From Faecalicatena faecalis (lineage in GTDB: Bacteria > Bacillota > Clostridia > Lachnospirales > Lachnospiraceae), in the NCBI RefSeq assembly GCF_012524165.2, contig NZ_JABACJ020000007.1, positions 144,435 to 208,434 of the forward strand: a DNA stretch of 64,000 nt, written 5' to 3'. Below are positions 43,703 through 52,895 of the stretch, piece after piece. Position 1 is the first letter of the stretch, and every line of letters begins with the position of its first letter. The notes under the pieces are model-generated. The model saw nothing but the letters and a program-made list of their open reading frames with translations. It was not told where the DNA came from and did no database searches. Position numbers and translations under genes: made by a program.

Positions 43703-44566
43703 TTATTCCTCATAATATTTCATCAAGGCCTGCGTTCCCAAATCACCATAGCCCTCTGCTTCCAGTTCCTCATAGTTCGCAAGTACCTGACTCAGCACTC
43801 CAAGGTCCAGTTCACTCATATTGGCTTCAATCAACGCCAGTTTCATATCCTTAATAAAATGTTTCATGAAAAATCCCGGTGCATAATCACCGGCTAAGAT
43901 TTTCGGTCCAAAAGTATCCAACTGTTTGCTTCCTGCTGCCCCTGTGGAAACAGATTTCAAAACAGTCTCCAAGTCGAGTCCTTTTGCCTTGGCATATGTT
44001 AAGGCTTCACAGACTCCTGACAAAGTTCCTGCTATCATGATCTGATTCGCCATCTTGCAATGCTGTCCGCAGCCTGCTTTTCCCTGATAATTGATATTCG
44101 TTCCCATTGCTTCAAACAACGGCAGGCAGGCCTCATAATCTTCCTTGTCCCCTCCGACCAGAATAGACAAGGTTCCGGCCTTCGCACCTGTATCGCCTCC
44201 TGTCACCGGAGCATCCAGTACATGGAATCCAGCCTTTTTTCCTTCTGTATAAATCTTCTCAGCTATCTGCGGGCTGGTAGTAGTCATATCAATTAAGTAT
44301 GCACCTGGCTCCGCACTATCTATGATATTTCCCGCATCAAAATATACTTCCTCCACATCTTTTGGAAATCCTACGATTGTAATGACAGCCTCACACCCTG
44401 TCACACAGCTTTTAATACTGTCATGAAAAATAGCACCTTCTGTAATTACATCCTCCACCTTTGCGCGATTTCTGGCATAAATATGTAATTCAAAGTCCGC
44501 TTTCATCAGATTACGAACCATGGATTTTCCCATGATTCCCACCCCTATAAAACCTATTCTTTTCAT
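43703..44566 (-). CDS. garR: 2-hydroxy-3-oxopropionate (tartronate semialdehyde) reductase-like
   Basis: A 287-residue beta-hydroxyacid dehydrogenase. The NAD(P) motif GVGIMGKSM is at residues 7-15, the family signature DAPVTGGDTGAKAGTLSI at about 120, and the catalytic Lys in GCGQHCKMANQI near 170. GarR reduces tartronate semialdehyde to D-glycerate. The glycerate kinase gene and a CdaR-type regulator lie 2.5-5 kb away on the other strand, and together they would take galactarate, glucarate or glyoxylate carbon to phosphoglycerate. The substrate is inferred; hydroxyisobutyrate-type activity cannot be excluded. Confidence 0.85.
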   Translation of the reverse strand: MKRIGFIGVGIMGKSMVRNLMKADFELHIYARNRAKVEDVITEGAIFHDSIKSCVTGCEAVITIVGFPKDVEEVYFDAGNIIDSAEPGAYLIDMTTTSPQIAEKIYTEGKKAGFHVLDAPVTGGDTGAKAGTLSILVGGDKEDYEACLPLFEAMGTNINYQGKAGCGQHCKMANQIMIAGTLSGVCEALTYAKAKGLDLETVLKSVSTGAAGSKQLDTFGPKILAGDYAPGFFMKHFIKDMKLALIEANMSELDLGVLSQVLANYEELEAEGYGDLGTQALMKYYEE

Positions 44567-44791
44567 CCTGTAGCCCCTTTCTGTCTAATTCGCACTTCTA
44601 CCTTATTTGCATTTCCAGAATATAAAAATGAACTGGAATGATTTTATTTTACAGACAAAACAGCATATTGTGCAAAATGTCTGATTTGTATTTTTTAATT
44701 ATAGTACAATCCAGCAATTGGCACAATAGAAAACTCTCTTTTCACAAATGCTTTAGAAGGAGGAAATATCCATGGGGGCTTGAAAATCACA

Positions 44792-44820
44792 TTGTAATTT
44801 TCCTGTTTTAATGCTATACT
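44792..44820 (+). promoter_or_regulatory. Promoter of the second pilin gene
   Basis: TTGTAA (44792-44797) and TATACT (44815-44820) are 17 bases apart, about 40 bases before the ATG at 44862. Confidence 0.65.
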
Positions 44821-44861
44821 GTTCCAAAAGTTCTAGTACGTCAGATAACCGGGAGGTAATC

Positions 44862-45680
44862 ATGAAAAAGAAAAAAGGTGGATTTACCCTGGTCGAATTG
44901 ATTGTTGTAATTGTAATTATCTTGATACTTGCCGCTGTACTTGTCCCATCACTGCTAAAATATGTATCCAAAGCGAAAAAGGCCGCTGCAATATCCGAAT
45001 GTAAAGAAGTCGTGCAAGCGGCACAGCGGGTTGCTACAGACCTTGCAGAAGAGGATGTACTCACATCTGTTACACTAAATGATAAACGACCAACTATTTT
45101 AAAGGAAGCAGATGCTGGGGGATCTTTTGAAACTGAAATTCAATTTGAAGATGATACGTCGGAGATATTGTCCTTTGAATATCTGTCTAAAAGTGGTCTT
45201 CACGTAATATTTGATATAAAACATAAACCGCAAGTGTATATCGAAGAGGAAGACCCAACTCTAACTAAAATCAATAATTGTATAAAAACCGCCAGTGATT
45301 ATGTCATTGAGTGGAATGCAAAAAAGAAAAAGGGGGAAATAGACACAGGTTGGGATCGAGAAGAACTCACCAAAAATGCTGTCAAAAACGGTGGATTATT
45401 ACAGGTAACCGATTCTCAGTTAAAAGGAGCATCTAAAAAATACACTTCTCCTCTCTATTGGCATCCCTATAACTTGGGCAGCACAGATGTTGAATCCCCA
45501 CCTATTGCACTATTTGCAAATACAAGTGCTACAGACAGAGGTGGATGGAGTGCACAACTCGTATACGTTGATGGTAAAATATATGAAGGCAATAAAAATA
45601 TAGCATCTTGGAGAACTATAAACGATTTTGAATCATTAGAAACCTGGCTTGGTGAGAACAATTTCCATCAAATTAATTAA
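44862..45680 (+). CDS. Second type IV pilin, outside the operon
   Basis: ATG at 44862 follows GGGAGG. The 272-residue prepilin begins MKKKKGG and continues with a mature start identical to the major pilin over about thirty residues (FTLVELIVVIVIILILAAVL and beyond, to LLKYV). After that the sequence differs and is nearly twice as long: SKAKKAAAISECKEVVQAAQ helix, then a strand-rich C-terminal region with ESLETWLGENN at the end. The match in the first part implies it enters the same fibre. The gene is on the other strand, separate from the operon, with its own promoter and terminator. Confidence 0.9.
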   Translation: MKKKKGGFTLVELIVVIVIILILAAVLVPSLLKYVSKAKKAAAISECKEVVQAAQRVATDLAEEDVLTSVTLNDKRPTILKEADAGGSFETEIQFEDDTSEILSFEYLSKSGLHVIFDIKHKPQVYIEEEDPTLTKINNCIKTASDYVIEWNAKKKKGEIDTGWDREELTKNAVKNGGLLQVTDSQLKGASKKYTSPLYWHPYNLGSTDVESPPIALFANTSATDRGGWSAQLVYVDGKIYEGNKNIASWRTINDFESLETWLGENNFHQIN

Positions 45681-45708
45681 CTTTACTATATCAAACTAAT
45701 ATCATATC

Positions 45709-45764
45709 AAAGAGCATCCTGCATGTTTCCTCTCTTTACCAGAAAACATACAGGATGCTCTTTT
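45709..45764. terminator. Bidirectional terminator between the pilin and CPBP genes
   Basis: Arms AAAGAGCATCCTG(C)ATGTTT and AAACAT(A)CAGGATGCTCTTT with T-rich flanks on both strands. It serves the plus-strand pilin and the minus-strand CPBP gene, which converge here. Confidence 0.9.
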
Positions 45765-45779
45765 CTTGTCTCTATTTCC

Positions 45780-46916
45780 CTATCCAACAATCAACTGCAC
45801 AATAATCTGTGCAATCCAATATACGCAGAACAATATCATCCCTGCATTTACAATTACAGTGGCAAACCTCTTCCCCTTCGGAATTACCTTCTGCCCAGGC
45901 ATCAATTTAAACTTTTTCCGATGGACAAGCAGCAGAACAATTCCGGTAATAGCTGTTCCAAAAATAACCAGTGCATATCCTGCAAATAACAGAACTCCAG
46001 GCATTACGGCCTGTAACCGTGCCATTCCCTCTGCCATATTCGTCTGAACTAATGTCAGAGCTTCCATGAACTCATCATAATGTGATAATTTCATAATCCA
46101 TATCGGCAGTACGCTTCCCACAAAGTTTATCGCCATATGTAAAGCGATTGTATATCTGATGCGCCCAGTTTTTACATAAATAAATGCAAAGAATATTCCA
46201 ATGAAAAATGCATAGGAAAATTGGCTCAAATTCCCATGGAATAATCCAAAAATCAACCCTGACAGTACAACGGCCACTCCCTCACCGTACACAACCACAC
46301 GGTCCACAAGAAGCTTGCGGAAAATGAATTCTTCAAATACCGGAGCACATAGAACCATAAAAAGGAAGACCACCCACAGATTGCTGCCAGATATCATGGT
46401 TACTAAAACATTCTCTACTGCGGAACCCTTTACCAGGCCAATAAGCACTGTCAGCGCTGTTCCTATCAGATTGGCCCCATAGGTGATTCCGTAACTCATA
46501 AAAGCCGCCAAGATCCATTGTCCCAAAGTCATCCGATGCTGGCTGATCGCCACCTTTGACTTAAGACGGCTGATAATAAATACCATGAGCGGCATTGCAA
46601 GCAAATACATGACCAACATCGTCACCAGCAAGACTCCCGTAGTGCTTTCCATCCACTGTGGAAAGAATCGATATACAAGTTTTATCGCCAGTGCCTGCAC
46701 ACATGCAATTGCTAGGGAACCTGCCAAGAATATAAAACCGATTTTTGAGAAAAACCGCCTCCCCGCCTTCACAGGATTGCTCTCACCTATCCCTGGTCTG
46801 TTTCCAGCCTCATCCATTCCTTTTTGCTCTATTTCCTGATTCATGTCTTGATTTATATCTTGACTTATATCTTGATTTATTTCTTGATTTATTTCGTAAC
46901 GTCTTTCTTCCGGCAT
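45780..46916 (-). CDS. CPBP-family intramembrane glutamic protease
   Basis: ATG at 46916 is preferred because AGGAGG stands before it. The 378-residue membrane protein has eight or so spans and the CPBP (Abi/CAAX-type) motif FEEFIFRKLL with the Glu-Glu pair, then GLIFGLFHGN with the His and finally MHMAINFVGS-like AIALHMAINFVGS. These are catalytic residues of intramembrane glutamic proteases of the Rce1 family. The first 35 residues are unusual: a run of four-residue Asn-Gln units before the first span. Substrate unknown. Confidence 0.88.
   Translation of the reverse strand: MPEERRYEINQEINQDISQDINQDMNQEIEQKGMDEAGNRPGIGESNPVKAGRRFFSKIGFIFLAGSLAIACVQALAIKLVYRFFPQWMESTTGVLLVTMLVMYLLAMPLMVFIISRLKSKVAISQHRMTLGQWILAAFMSYGITYGANLIGTALTVLIGLVKGSAVENVLVTMISGSNLWVVFLFMVLCAPVFEEFIFRKLLVDRVVVYGEGVAVVLSGLIFGLFHGNLSQFSYAFFIGIFFAFIYVKTGRIRYTIALHMAINFVGSVLPIWIMKLSHYDEFMEALTLVQTNMAEGMARLQAVMPGVLLFAGYALVIFGTAITGIVLLLVHRKKFKLMPGQKVIPKGKRFATVIVNAGMILFCVYWIAQIIVQLIVG
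46824..46895 (-). repeat. Twelve-base tandem repeat in the CPBP gene
   Basis: Six degenerate twelve-base units encode EINQ, EINQ, DISQ, DINQ, DMNQ and EIEQ near the protein's N-terminus. Slippage would keep the frame. Confidence 0.8.
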
Positions 46917-47070
46917 CGATATCCTCCTGTTTAATTCCAAAATGATTTGTTTTTTCCATTATAACGTCTGACTCCTTAATTCACAACAACCGATTCTATT
47001 TTCCAATTTTTCTGCCCAAAAGCCTTATTCTTTGTTATAATGAACATATATTTGTTACGGAGGTATAAAA

Positions 47071-48123
47071 ATGGAGCTTTCTAAACAGCTTGCCGCCCAG
47101 ATTGTAAATGCAGTCTATGAAGTAGTCGGAAATGATATCAATTTAATCAATGCGTCTGGAATCATTATCGGGAGCACGAACCCCAGACGTATTGGAACCT
47201 TCCATGAAGCCGGATGTCAGGCAGTTAAAAGCGGCACACCTGTACTCGTGGATGAGGAGCATATATTTCAAGGCGCACAGAGCGGAATCAACTATCCTAT
47301 CTTTCTGGAAGGGCGTCCGATTGCCGCAATCGGCATCACTGGCAATCCAAAAAAATTAGAGCAATTTGGATTTCTCGTCACTAAGATTACGGAGGTCTTT
47401 TTAAAAGAGCAGCAATTAAATGAAGAACTTCTCTCCGAGAACCGTTCCCTGCATTATCTGGTCACCTCACTGATCTATGATAACGTCCAGAATCCAAAGC
47501 AGTTAGAGACGTTGTTAGCAAAATATCAGGTCGATCCGGCTAAAGAATATGCGGCCCTCTCCATTCAGATGCTGGATACCACACTGGAGCCGTCTCTGCG
47601 TTTTTATTTTTCCAGCTTAGGATGTCGTCTGTCGCTTTATCTCTATCCCAACGAATGGATCGTCATCCTGGACCGTGAGCTATACTCTCATTTTTCACCG
47701 AAAGAGTTCATCGAAAAATACCAGGGACGCCTGTCCTCCGGTATGGGACCTTTCGGGCCGCTCTATCAGTTAAATCAATCCTACCACAGCGCCCAGATTG
47801 CCAGAAAACATGCCCGTCAGTTGAATACTGTTTTCTGTAATATTGAGGACATTTCCATAGAATTTGTCCTGGAAAGTCTTCCTGTACATATCCAGAAGCT
47901 GTATTCAGAGCATGTTCTGAATCCTCTGAACAACAAGGAAGTACAGATTTTAAAAACCTACTTTATCAACAACCTATCCCTCAAGGAGACTTCCGAGGCA
48001 CTCTTTATCCACAAGAACACCCTTCAATATCAGTTGGATCGGATTGCCGGGAAAACAGGGCTGAATCCCCGTATCTTTCAGGACGCATTTTTATTACAGT
48101 TTGCACTCCTGTGCAGAAATTGA
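47071..48123 (+). CDS. CdaR-type sugar-diacid regulator
   Basis: A 350-residue transcription factor. Residues 1-130 match the sugar-diacid recognition domain (KQLAAQIVNAVYEVVGNDINLI, then VDEEHIFQGAQSGINYPIF), and the last 60 residues are a PucR/CdaR-type helix-turn-helix (HKNTLQYQLDRIAGKTGL). CdaR activates genes for galactarate, glucarate and glycerate use. The glycerate kinase gene follows 150 bases downstream on the same strand, and a GarR-like reductase is nearby, which fits this role. TATAAT at 47036-47041 precedes the ATG. Confidence 0.9.
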   Translation: MELSKQLAAQIVNAVYEVVGNDINLINASGIIIGSTNPRRIGTFHEAGCQAVKSGTPVLVDEEHIFQGAQSGINYPIFLEGRPIAAIGITGNPKKLEQFGFLVTKITEVFLKEQQLNEELLSENRSLHYLVTSLIYDNVQNPKQLETLLAKYQVDPAKEYAALSIQMLDTTLEPSLRFYFSSLGCRLSLYLYPNEWIVILDRELYSHFSPKEFIEKYQGRLSSGMGPFGPLYQLNQSYHSAQIARKHARQLNTVFCNIEDISIEFVLESLPVHIQKLYSEHVLNPLNNKEVQILKTYFINNLSLKETSEALFIHKNTLQYQLDRIAGKTGLNPRIFQDAFLLQFALLCRN

Positions 48124-48272
48124 TTTTTAGTATAGATACTAAATCAAATATATTTTTTGACTTTTTTCTATTATCTATACCATATCATTCTGATTATGAT
48201 TTGTTATACTTAAGATAACTAAAGTACTAAGGATTCAGATTTTAGAAAATGGTTTAAATGGAGGATTTTGAT

Positions 48273-49400
48273 ATGAAGGTCGTAGTTGCAATTGATTCTT
48301 TGAAGGGAAGTTTAAGTTCTATGGAGGCAGGACTTGCCATAAAAGAAGGTGTGCGTCTTGCACATCCTGATGCTGATGTAGTCGTGAAGCCGCTCGCAGA
48401 CGGCGGGGAGGGGACTACAGACGCACTGATAGAAGGTATGGGTGGAGAACGTATTGACATCACTATCACCGGGCCGCTCGGGAAACCAGTCCAGGCATAT
48501 TATGGATATTTGGAAGAAACCAAGACAGCAATTCTGGAGATGGCTTCCGCTGCCGGAATCATTCTCGTTTCAAAGGAGGAAAAGAATCCGCTGACTGCCA
48601 CCACCTACGGTGTCGGGGAAATGATTCTGGATGCTGTAGATAGGGGATGCCGCAATTTTATCATTGGAATCGGCGGTAGTGCCACGAATGATGGAGGAAT
48701 TGGAATGCTCAAGGCTCTGGGATATACCTTCCTGGATGCAGACGGCCAGGATGCCGGACAGGGAGCGCAGGCCCTTGGAAAAGTAACATCAATTCGCAAG
48801 GAACATGTCTCAAAAGCACTTGCCGAATGCCATTTTCAAGTTGCCTGTGATGTAACGAATCCACTCTGCGGTGAAAATGGAGCTACCTATATTTATGGAC
48901 CACAGAAAGGCGTTACGGATGACATTAAGGCACAGTTAGATGCAGATATGGCCCATTTTGCCGAAGTAACTTCCGAAACACTCGGGAATCACTTTGCCGA
49001 TACAGATGGTGCAGGGGCCGCAGGAGGGCTTGGTTTTGCTTTCCTCAGCTATCTGAACGCAGAACTGACACCAGGGATCGAGCTGATTCTGAACGCAGTT
49101 GGACTGGAGAAGGAGTTAAAGGACGCTGATATCGTTGTAACCGGGGAAGGCCGCCTGGATCATCAGACTGCCATGGGAAAAGCCCCTGTGGGAGTTGCAA
49201 AGCTGGCGAAGAAGTACGGTGCAAGAGTCTTGGCATTTGCCGGCGGCGTGACCAAAGACGCAAGGGCATGTAACGAAGCTGGAATTGATGCCTTCTTCCC
49301 GATCGTACGCGGAATCACCACACTGGAAGAGGCAATGAAGCCTGAAAATGCGCGGCAAAATATGATCGACAGCGTGGAACAGGTATTCCGTTTGTTCTAA
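48273..49400 (+). CDS. glxK: Glycerate kinase
   Basis: ATG at 48273 follows GGAGG at 48260 by eight bases; an earlier ATG at 48258 has no site. The 375-residue enzyme starts MKVVVAIDSLKGSLSSMEAG and has the further family motifs KPLADGGEGT, GIGGSATNDGG and TGEGRLDHQT, all typical of glycerate kinase type 1. It phosphorylates D-glycerate to 2-phosphoglycerate, which enters lower glycolysis. Genes for the reductase and the CdaR regulator are close by. It ends at a strong terminator. Confidence 0.97.
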   Translation: MKVVVAIDSLKGSLSSMEAGLAIKEGVRLAHPDADVVVKPLADGGEGTTDALIEGMGGERIDITITGPLGKPVQAYYGYLEETKTAILEMASAAGIILVSKEEKNPLTATTYGVGEMILDAVDRGCRNFIIGIGGSATNDGGIGMLKALGYTFLDADGQDAGQGAQALGKVTSIRKEHVSKALAECHFQVACDVTNPLCGENGATYIYGPQKGVTDDIKAQLDADMAHFAEVTSETLGNHFADTDGAGAAGGLGFAFLSYLNAELTPGIELILNAVGLEKELKDADIVVTGEGRLDHQTAMGKAPVGVAKLAKKYGARVLAFAGGVTKDARACNEAGIDAFFPIVRGITTLEEAMKPENARQNMIDSVEQVFRLF

Positions 49401-49411
49401 TATTTTCATAA

Positions 49412-49470
49412 AATAAGCCGAATCAGGTGTTTTTGCTCCCTCTGGGAGACCTGATTCGGCTTATCTTTCT
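49412..49470. terminator. Bidirectional terminator between glxK and the SIS gene
   Basis: Arms ATAAGCCGAATCAGGT/ACCTGATTCGGCTTAT with an inner CTCCC/GGGAG hairpin. T-rich stretches follow on both strands. Confidence 0.9.
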
Positions 49471-49490
49471 TTAAATGCATATATTCCGAG

Positions 49491-50708
49491 TTATTCGATT
49501 GGTGTTCCATCCTTCAAATCGTAAATCACAACTCCCTGTACCACCCTGTTCACATCTCCTTTTTGGCTGGGACTGTCAGTTGTATAACCAAGCTGCAACG
49601 ATTTCTTCATGGATAAAAGCTGAGCAAATAGCAGACAGTTTATATATGCTCCCATCTCTGAACCAGTTGGAATTTCTTCAGGTATTGTATACACAACCTT
49701 ATAATCCTCACCTGAAATCAGATTATTTGTCTTTTTCTCTCCCACTGTTACAACCAAATTTCCCTGCTTCTCACGCATGACTTCTTCCGCAAAATCAAGG
49801 TCATATCTCAGGCTGTCCTCCTGATTTGACAGAAAATGAATCGTAATCGTCTCATCATTTATTACTGTTTTGGGTCCATGCCGAAAGCCCATCGGGGCAT
49901 CATAACCTGCATGGACGAATCCATCTGACAATTCCATGGATTTAATACATGCTTCTCTCGCAAGGCCTTTCAAAGCACCTGTTCCCAACCATATGATTCG
50001 GCGATATTCATTCTCAGCAATCTGTTGAGCCTTCTCCGCCAAAATCTCCATCTGTTCTTCGGCACTATCTGCCAGGCTCAACAGATATCCCGCATACGTT
50101 TCTATGTCTTGATAGTGGAAAATGCACCATGTTGCTAAACTCATACAACTAACGCTGCTCGTCATTGCAAATCCCTTATCACAGGACCCTTCCGGCATAA
50201 CTAATACCAATGCATTATCTTTTTCCCGGGCCGCATTAGCCAGCTTACTTTCTCCATCGCATACGATAATGATATGGTATACAGTCTTAATTTTTTCTTC
50301 TGCAAATTTTACCGCTGCCGAACTTTCAGGACTTTCCCCAGATCGTCCATAGGAAATCAGCAAGGTCGGAACATCGAACAGAACGCTGTCGGAAGCACTG
50401 ATAATATCTGTTGTATGAACATTTTCCATCCTGATTCCCATTTCCTTAGCTAGTAGATACTGCATTGTCTCGCCTATGAATGCGGATGATCCAGCACCAG
50501 TCGTTATGATTCTTAGGTGTTCTACAGACATCATCTTTTCCATGAAATGACTGATGTCCTGTTTTCTGTCCAACAGCATTTCCGCTGTTTTTTTCCAGAG
50601 AGCCGGCTGTGAATGTATCTCTGATGCTGTATATTGGCATCCATGCTCTCTATAGTAGTCCATTGTTTTTCCAAACATCTCTTTTTCCATCTTGTCAACC
50701 ATCCTCAT
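49491..50708 (-). CDS. SIS-domain sugar isomerase, AgaS-like
   Basis: A protein of about 405 residues with two SIS folds: ITTGAGSSAFIGE and SYGRSGESPESSA in the first half, and WLGTGALKGLAREA with GFRHGPKTV in the second. This is the AgaS branch (ketose/aldose isomerase or deaminase acting on amino-sugar phosphates). It is the last gene of the glycan operon. The start is unclear: ATG 50708, 50702 and 50690 are all in frame; 50690 has GAGG 12 bases before, 50708 only a weak site. It overlaps the end of the GH4 gene if the longest frame to 50750 is used. Confidence 0.82.
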   Translation of the reverse strand: MRMVDKMEKEMFGKTMDYYREHGCQYTASEIHSQPALWKKTAEMLLDRKQDISHFMEKMMSVEHLRIITTGAGSSAFIGETMQYLLAKEMGIRMENVHTTDIISASDSVLFDVPTLLISYGRSGESPESSAAVKFAEEKIKTVYHIIIVCDGESKLANAAREKDNALVLVMPEGSCDKGFAMTSSVSCMSLATWCIFHYQDIETYAGYLLSLADSAEEQMEILAEKAQQIAENEYRRIIWLGTGALKGLAREACIKSMELSDGFVHAGYDAPMGFRHGPKTVINDETITIHFLSNQEDSLRYDLDFAEEVMREKQGNLVVTVGEKKTNNLISGEDYKVVYTIPEEIPTGSEMGAYINCLLFAQLLSMKKSLQLGYTTDSPSQKGDVNRVVQGVVIYDLKDGTPIE

Positions 50709-50731
50709 TTTTCTTTTCCGGATTCCTATCT

Positions 50732-52045
50732 CTAAACATATTCCTGCCATGCTTCCGGAAGAAGGTCCAGATTTTCCCGAATCAAATCTTTTAACAGAGC
50801 CTCTGGATAATCACAGTTCGATGCCAGAGGGTCCAAGAACATAGCCTGTCTTGCTAATTCATAGCTGCACTCGGCTGCTGCCTGCACCATCAACAGGTAC
50901 TCACGGCCCAGTCTGTCACATTGGGCAGCAATTCCTGATGGAAGGCTTCCAATTTTCTGTGGATGAAGTCCGAACTGATCAATATAAGTAGGAAGTTCCA
51001 CAATGATTTCTGATGTCACATTATCAATATAACCTTTATTGATTACGTTCACCATTTCACTGGAAATCTCTCCAGTAGAAAGGGAATGGATAAAATACGC
51101 AGCGGTCTCCCCCGACCCTTCCAAGAATTTTTCATAACCGCTTCCTTGATTCCTTACTTCCTCAAATAAAACCCGAGCTTCCTCTCGCCAGCCATCTACT
51201 ACTTTAAAGTCATTATTCTTCCACTCATAATCCTGCTCCACAAGAACCTTCTCCTTCATATAATGAGGGAAAAATTCTCCTACATGCCTGTCGCCCGGTG
51301 CCGGATACAGACCATAAATTTCATAAAGCTGCGCAGATATTGGTTCTTTTTTATCAAATCCGCTCTTTGCAAGTTGTTCTTTTAAGATAGGATACACATC
51401 TTCTCCATCAATCTTCATATCAGTAAACCAAGTGAGGTGATTGATTCCTGCTGCCCTATATGTAAACCTTTCCGGTTCTACACCAAATACCTCTTTTGCC
51501 AGACGTCCTGCCATATCAGGTGTACCATGACATAATCCAAAATTTTTGATCTTTGTATACTTCTGCAGAGCCAAACAGATTGCGCCTTCCGGGTTCGCAT
51601 AATTTATAATCCATGCATCTGGACATACCCTTTCCATCTCATAAGCAATATCAAGCACCACTGGAATCGTACGCAGCGCCCGAATGATTCCTCCTGGTCC
51701 AATTGTATCTCCAACGGACTGCAGGACACCATGTCTGGTAGAGACTTCAATATCCTTCTGCCATCTTGGATATGCACCTGTTGCAATTGTCATGAACAAA
51801 TAATCTGTACCTGGCAGTGCCTCTTTATAATTGACATGTGCAGAAACTTCAAAGTCACGGCCCGAAAATTCAATTAGCTTTTTGACTGCCTCTTCTGTAT
51901 CTTTTAGCAGCTTTTCATCAATATCAACAAGTGCTAGATGTCCTCTTACGATACTTTTTTCCTTTAAAATATCTCCAATCAACCTTAACGTAAATACGGA
52001 ACTTCCCGCCCCTACGAACACAAATTTAAAAAATTCTTTTTTCAT
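50732..52045 (-). CDS. Family 4 glycoside hydrolase, alpha-glucuronidase-type motif
   Basis: A 437-residue NAD- and metal-dependent GH4 enzyme. The NAD motif FVGAGSSVFTLRLI lies at residues 9-22; the metal-site Cys/His is in CHGTPDM near 175, followed by GINHLTWF and GEFFPHY. Within GH4 the tetrapeptide after the metal Cys marks subgroups; CHGx is reported for alpha-glucuronidases, CHSV for alpha-galactosidases and CDMP or CN(V/I)P for phospho-glycosidases. It should therefore act on a non-phosphorylated uronide inside the cell, delivered by the ABC transporter encoded upstream. Exact sugar is inferred from the motif alone. Confidence 0.9.
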   Translation of the reverse strand: MKKEFFKFVFVGAGSSVFTLRLIGDILKEKSIVRGHLALVDIDEKLLKDTEEAVKKLIEFSGRDFEVSAHVNYKEALPGTDYLFMTIATGAYPRWQKDIEVSTRHGVLQSVGDTIGPGGIIRALRTIPVVLDIAYEMERVCPDAWIINYANPEGAICLALQKYTKIKNFGLCHGTPDMAGRLAKEVFGVEPERFTYRAAGINHLTWFTDMKIDGEDVYPILKEQLAKSGFDKKEPISAQLYEIYGLYPAPGDRHVGEFFPHYMKEKVLVEQDYEWKNNDFKVVDGWREEARVLFEEVRNQGSGYEKFLEGSGETAAYFIHSLSTGEISSEMVNVINKGYIDNVTSEIIVELPTYIDQFGLHPQKIGSLPSGIAAQCDRLGREYLLMVQAAAECSYELARQAMFLDPLASNCDYPEALLKDLIRENLDLLPEAWQEYV

Positions 52046-52064
52046 CTCTTAATCCTCCTGCACC

Positions 52065-52880
52065 TTATTTGATTCCCGTCATTGTAATTCCCTCCACGAA
52101 CTGTTTCTGGAACAAGAAATAAATCGCGATGATCGGGATCATAACTAACACGCTCGCACTCATAGAAGTACAATAATCTGTCAAAAGACTGGAGTTGAAG
52201 AAATTCAATGCCAGTGGCAGAGTCATCTTCTCCTCATCAATCAATGCTACTAATGGCCAAAGATAATCATTCCATCTCCCCATGAAAATAAAGATACAAA
52301 GCGCTGCAATTGCGGGCCGAATTGACTGAATTACAATTCCAAAAAAGATACGCCATTCTCCTGCGCCATCAATTCTTGCCGCCTCAATGACTTCATTCGG
52401 GATATTTTCTACGAACTGTCTACAAAGGAAAATGCCGAATCCAGAAACCATATATGGAATAATCAGTGCAGACATTGAATTCAAAATATGTAGTTTACTG
52501 CATATCAGGTATGTTGGTATCATCGTAACCTGAAATGGTACCATCATAGTAGCTAGTACACAGATAAACAAAAGATTTTTCCCTCTGAATTTAAACTTTC
52601 CAAAAATATACCCACCAAGACAACTTGTCAGGGCAACAATTGCCGTTGTCGTAACAGAAGAAAAAATACTATTCCAAAGCCACTTTAAAAATGGAGCTTC
52701 TGTCAGCACCTTTTTATATCCATTCAGAATCCATTCCGATGGAAAAAAAGTAGTTGGAATACTCATAATCTCCGCATTACTTTTAAAGGAGAGCATCAGA
52801 CACCAGAAAAAAGGAAATGCCACAATCAGGAAGCCGCTGACAAGGATTAAAACTTTGCCGATTTTTACTGCTTTTTTCAT
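52065..52880 (-). CDS. ABC sugar transporter permease, MalG-like
   Basis: ATG at 52880 follows AGGAGGT; the GTG at 52892 overlaps the site. The 271-residue protein has six spans and the EAA loop EAARIDGAGEWRIFFGIV that docks on the ATPase. It works with the permease just upstream and the binding protein. No ATPase gene lies in the operon, so a shared MsmX-type ATPase is likely. Confidence 0.93.
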   Translation of the reverse strand: MKKAVKIGKVLILVSGFLIVAFPFFWCLMLSFKSNAEIMSIPTTFFPSEWILNGYKKVLTEAPFLKWLWNSIFSSVTTTAIVALTSCLGGYIFGKFKFRGKNLLFICVLATMMVPFQVTMIPTYLICSKLHILNSMSALIIPYMVSGFGIFLCRQFVENIPNEVIEAARIDGAGEWRIFFGIVIQSIRPAIAALCIFIFMGRWNDYLWPLVALIDEEKMTLPLALNFFNSSLLTDYCTSMSASVLVMIPIIAIYFLFQKQFVEGITMTGIK

Positions 52881-52895
52881 TATTTTCCCCACCTC

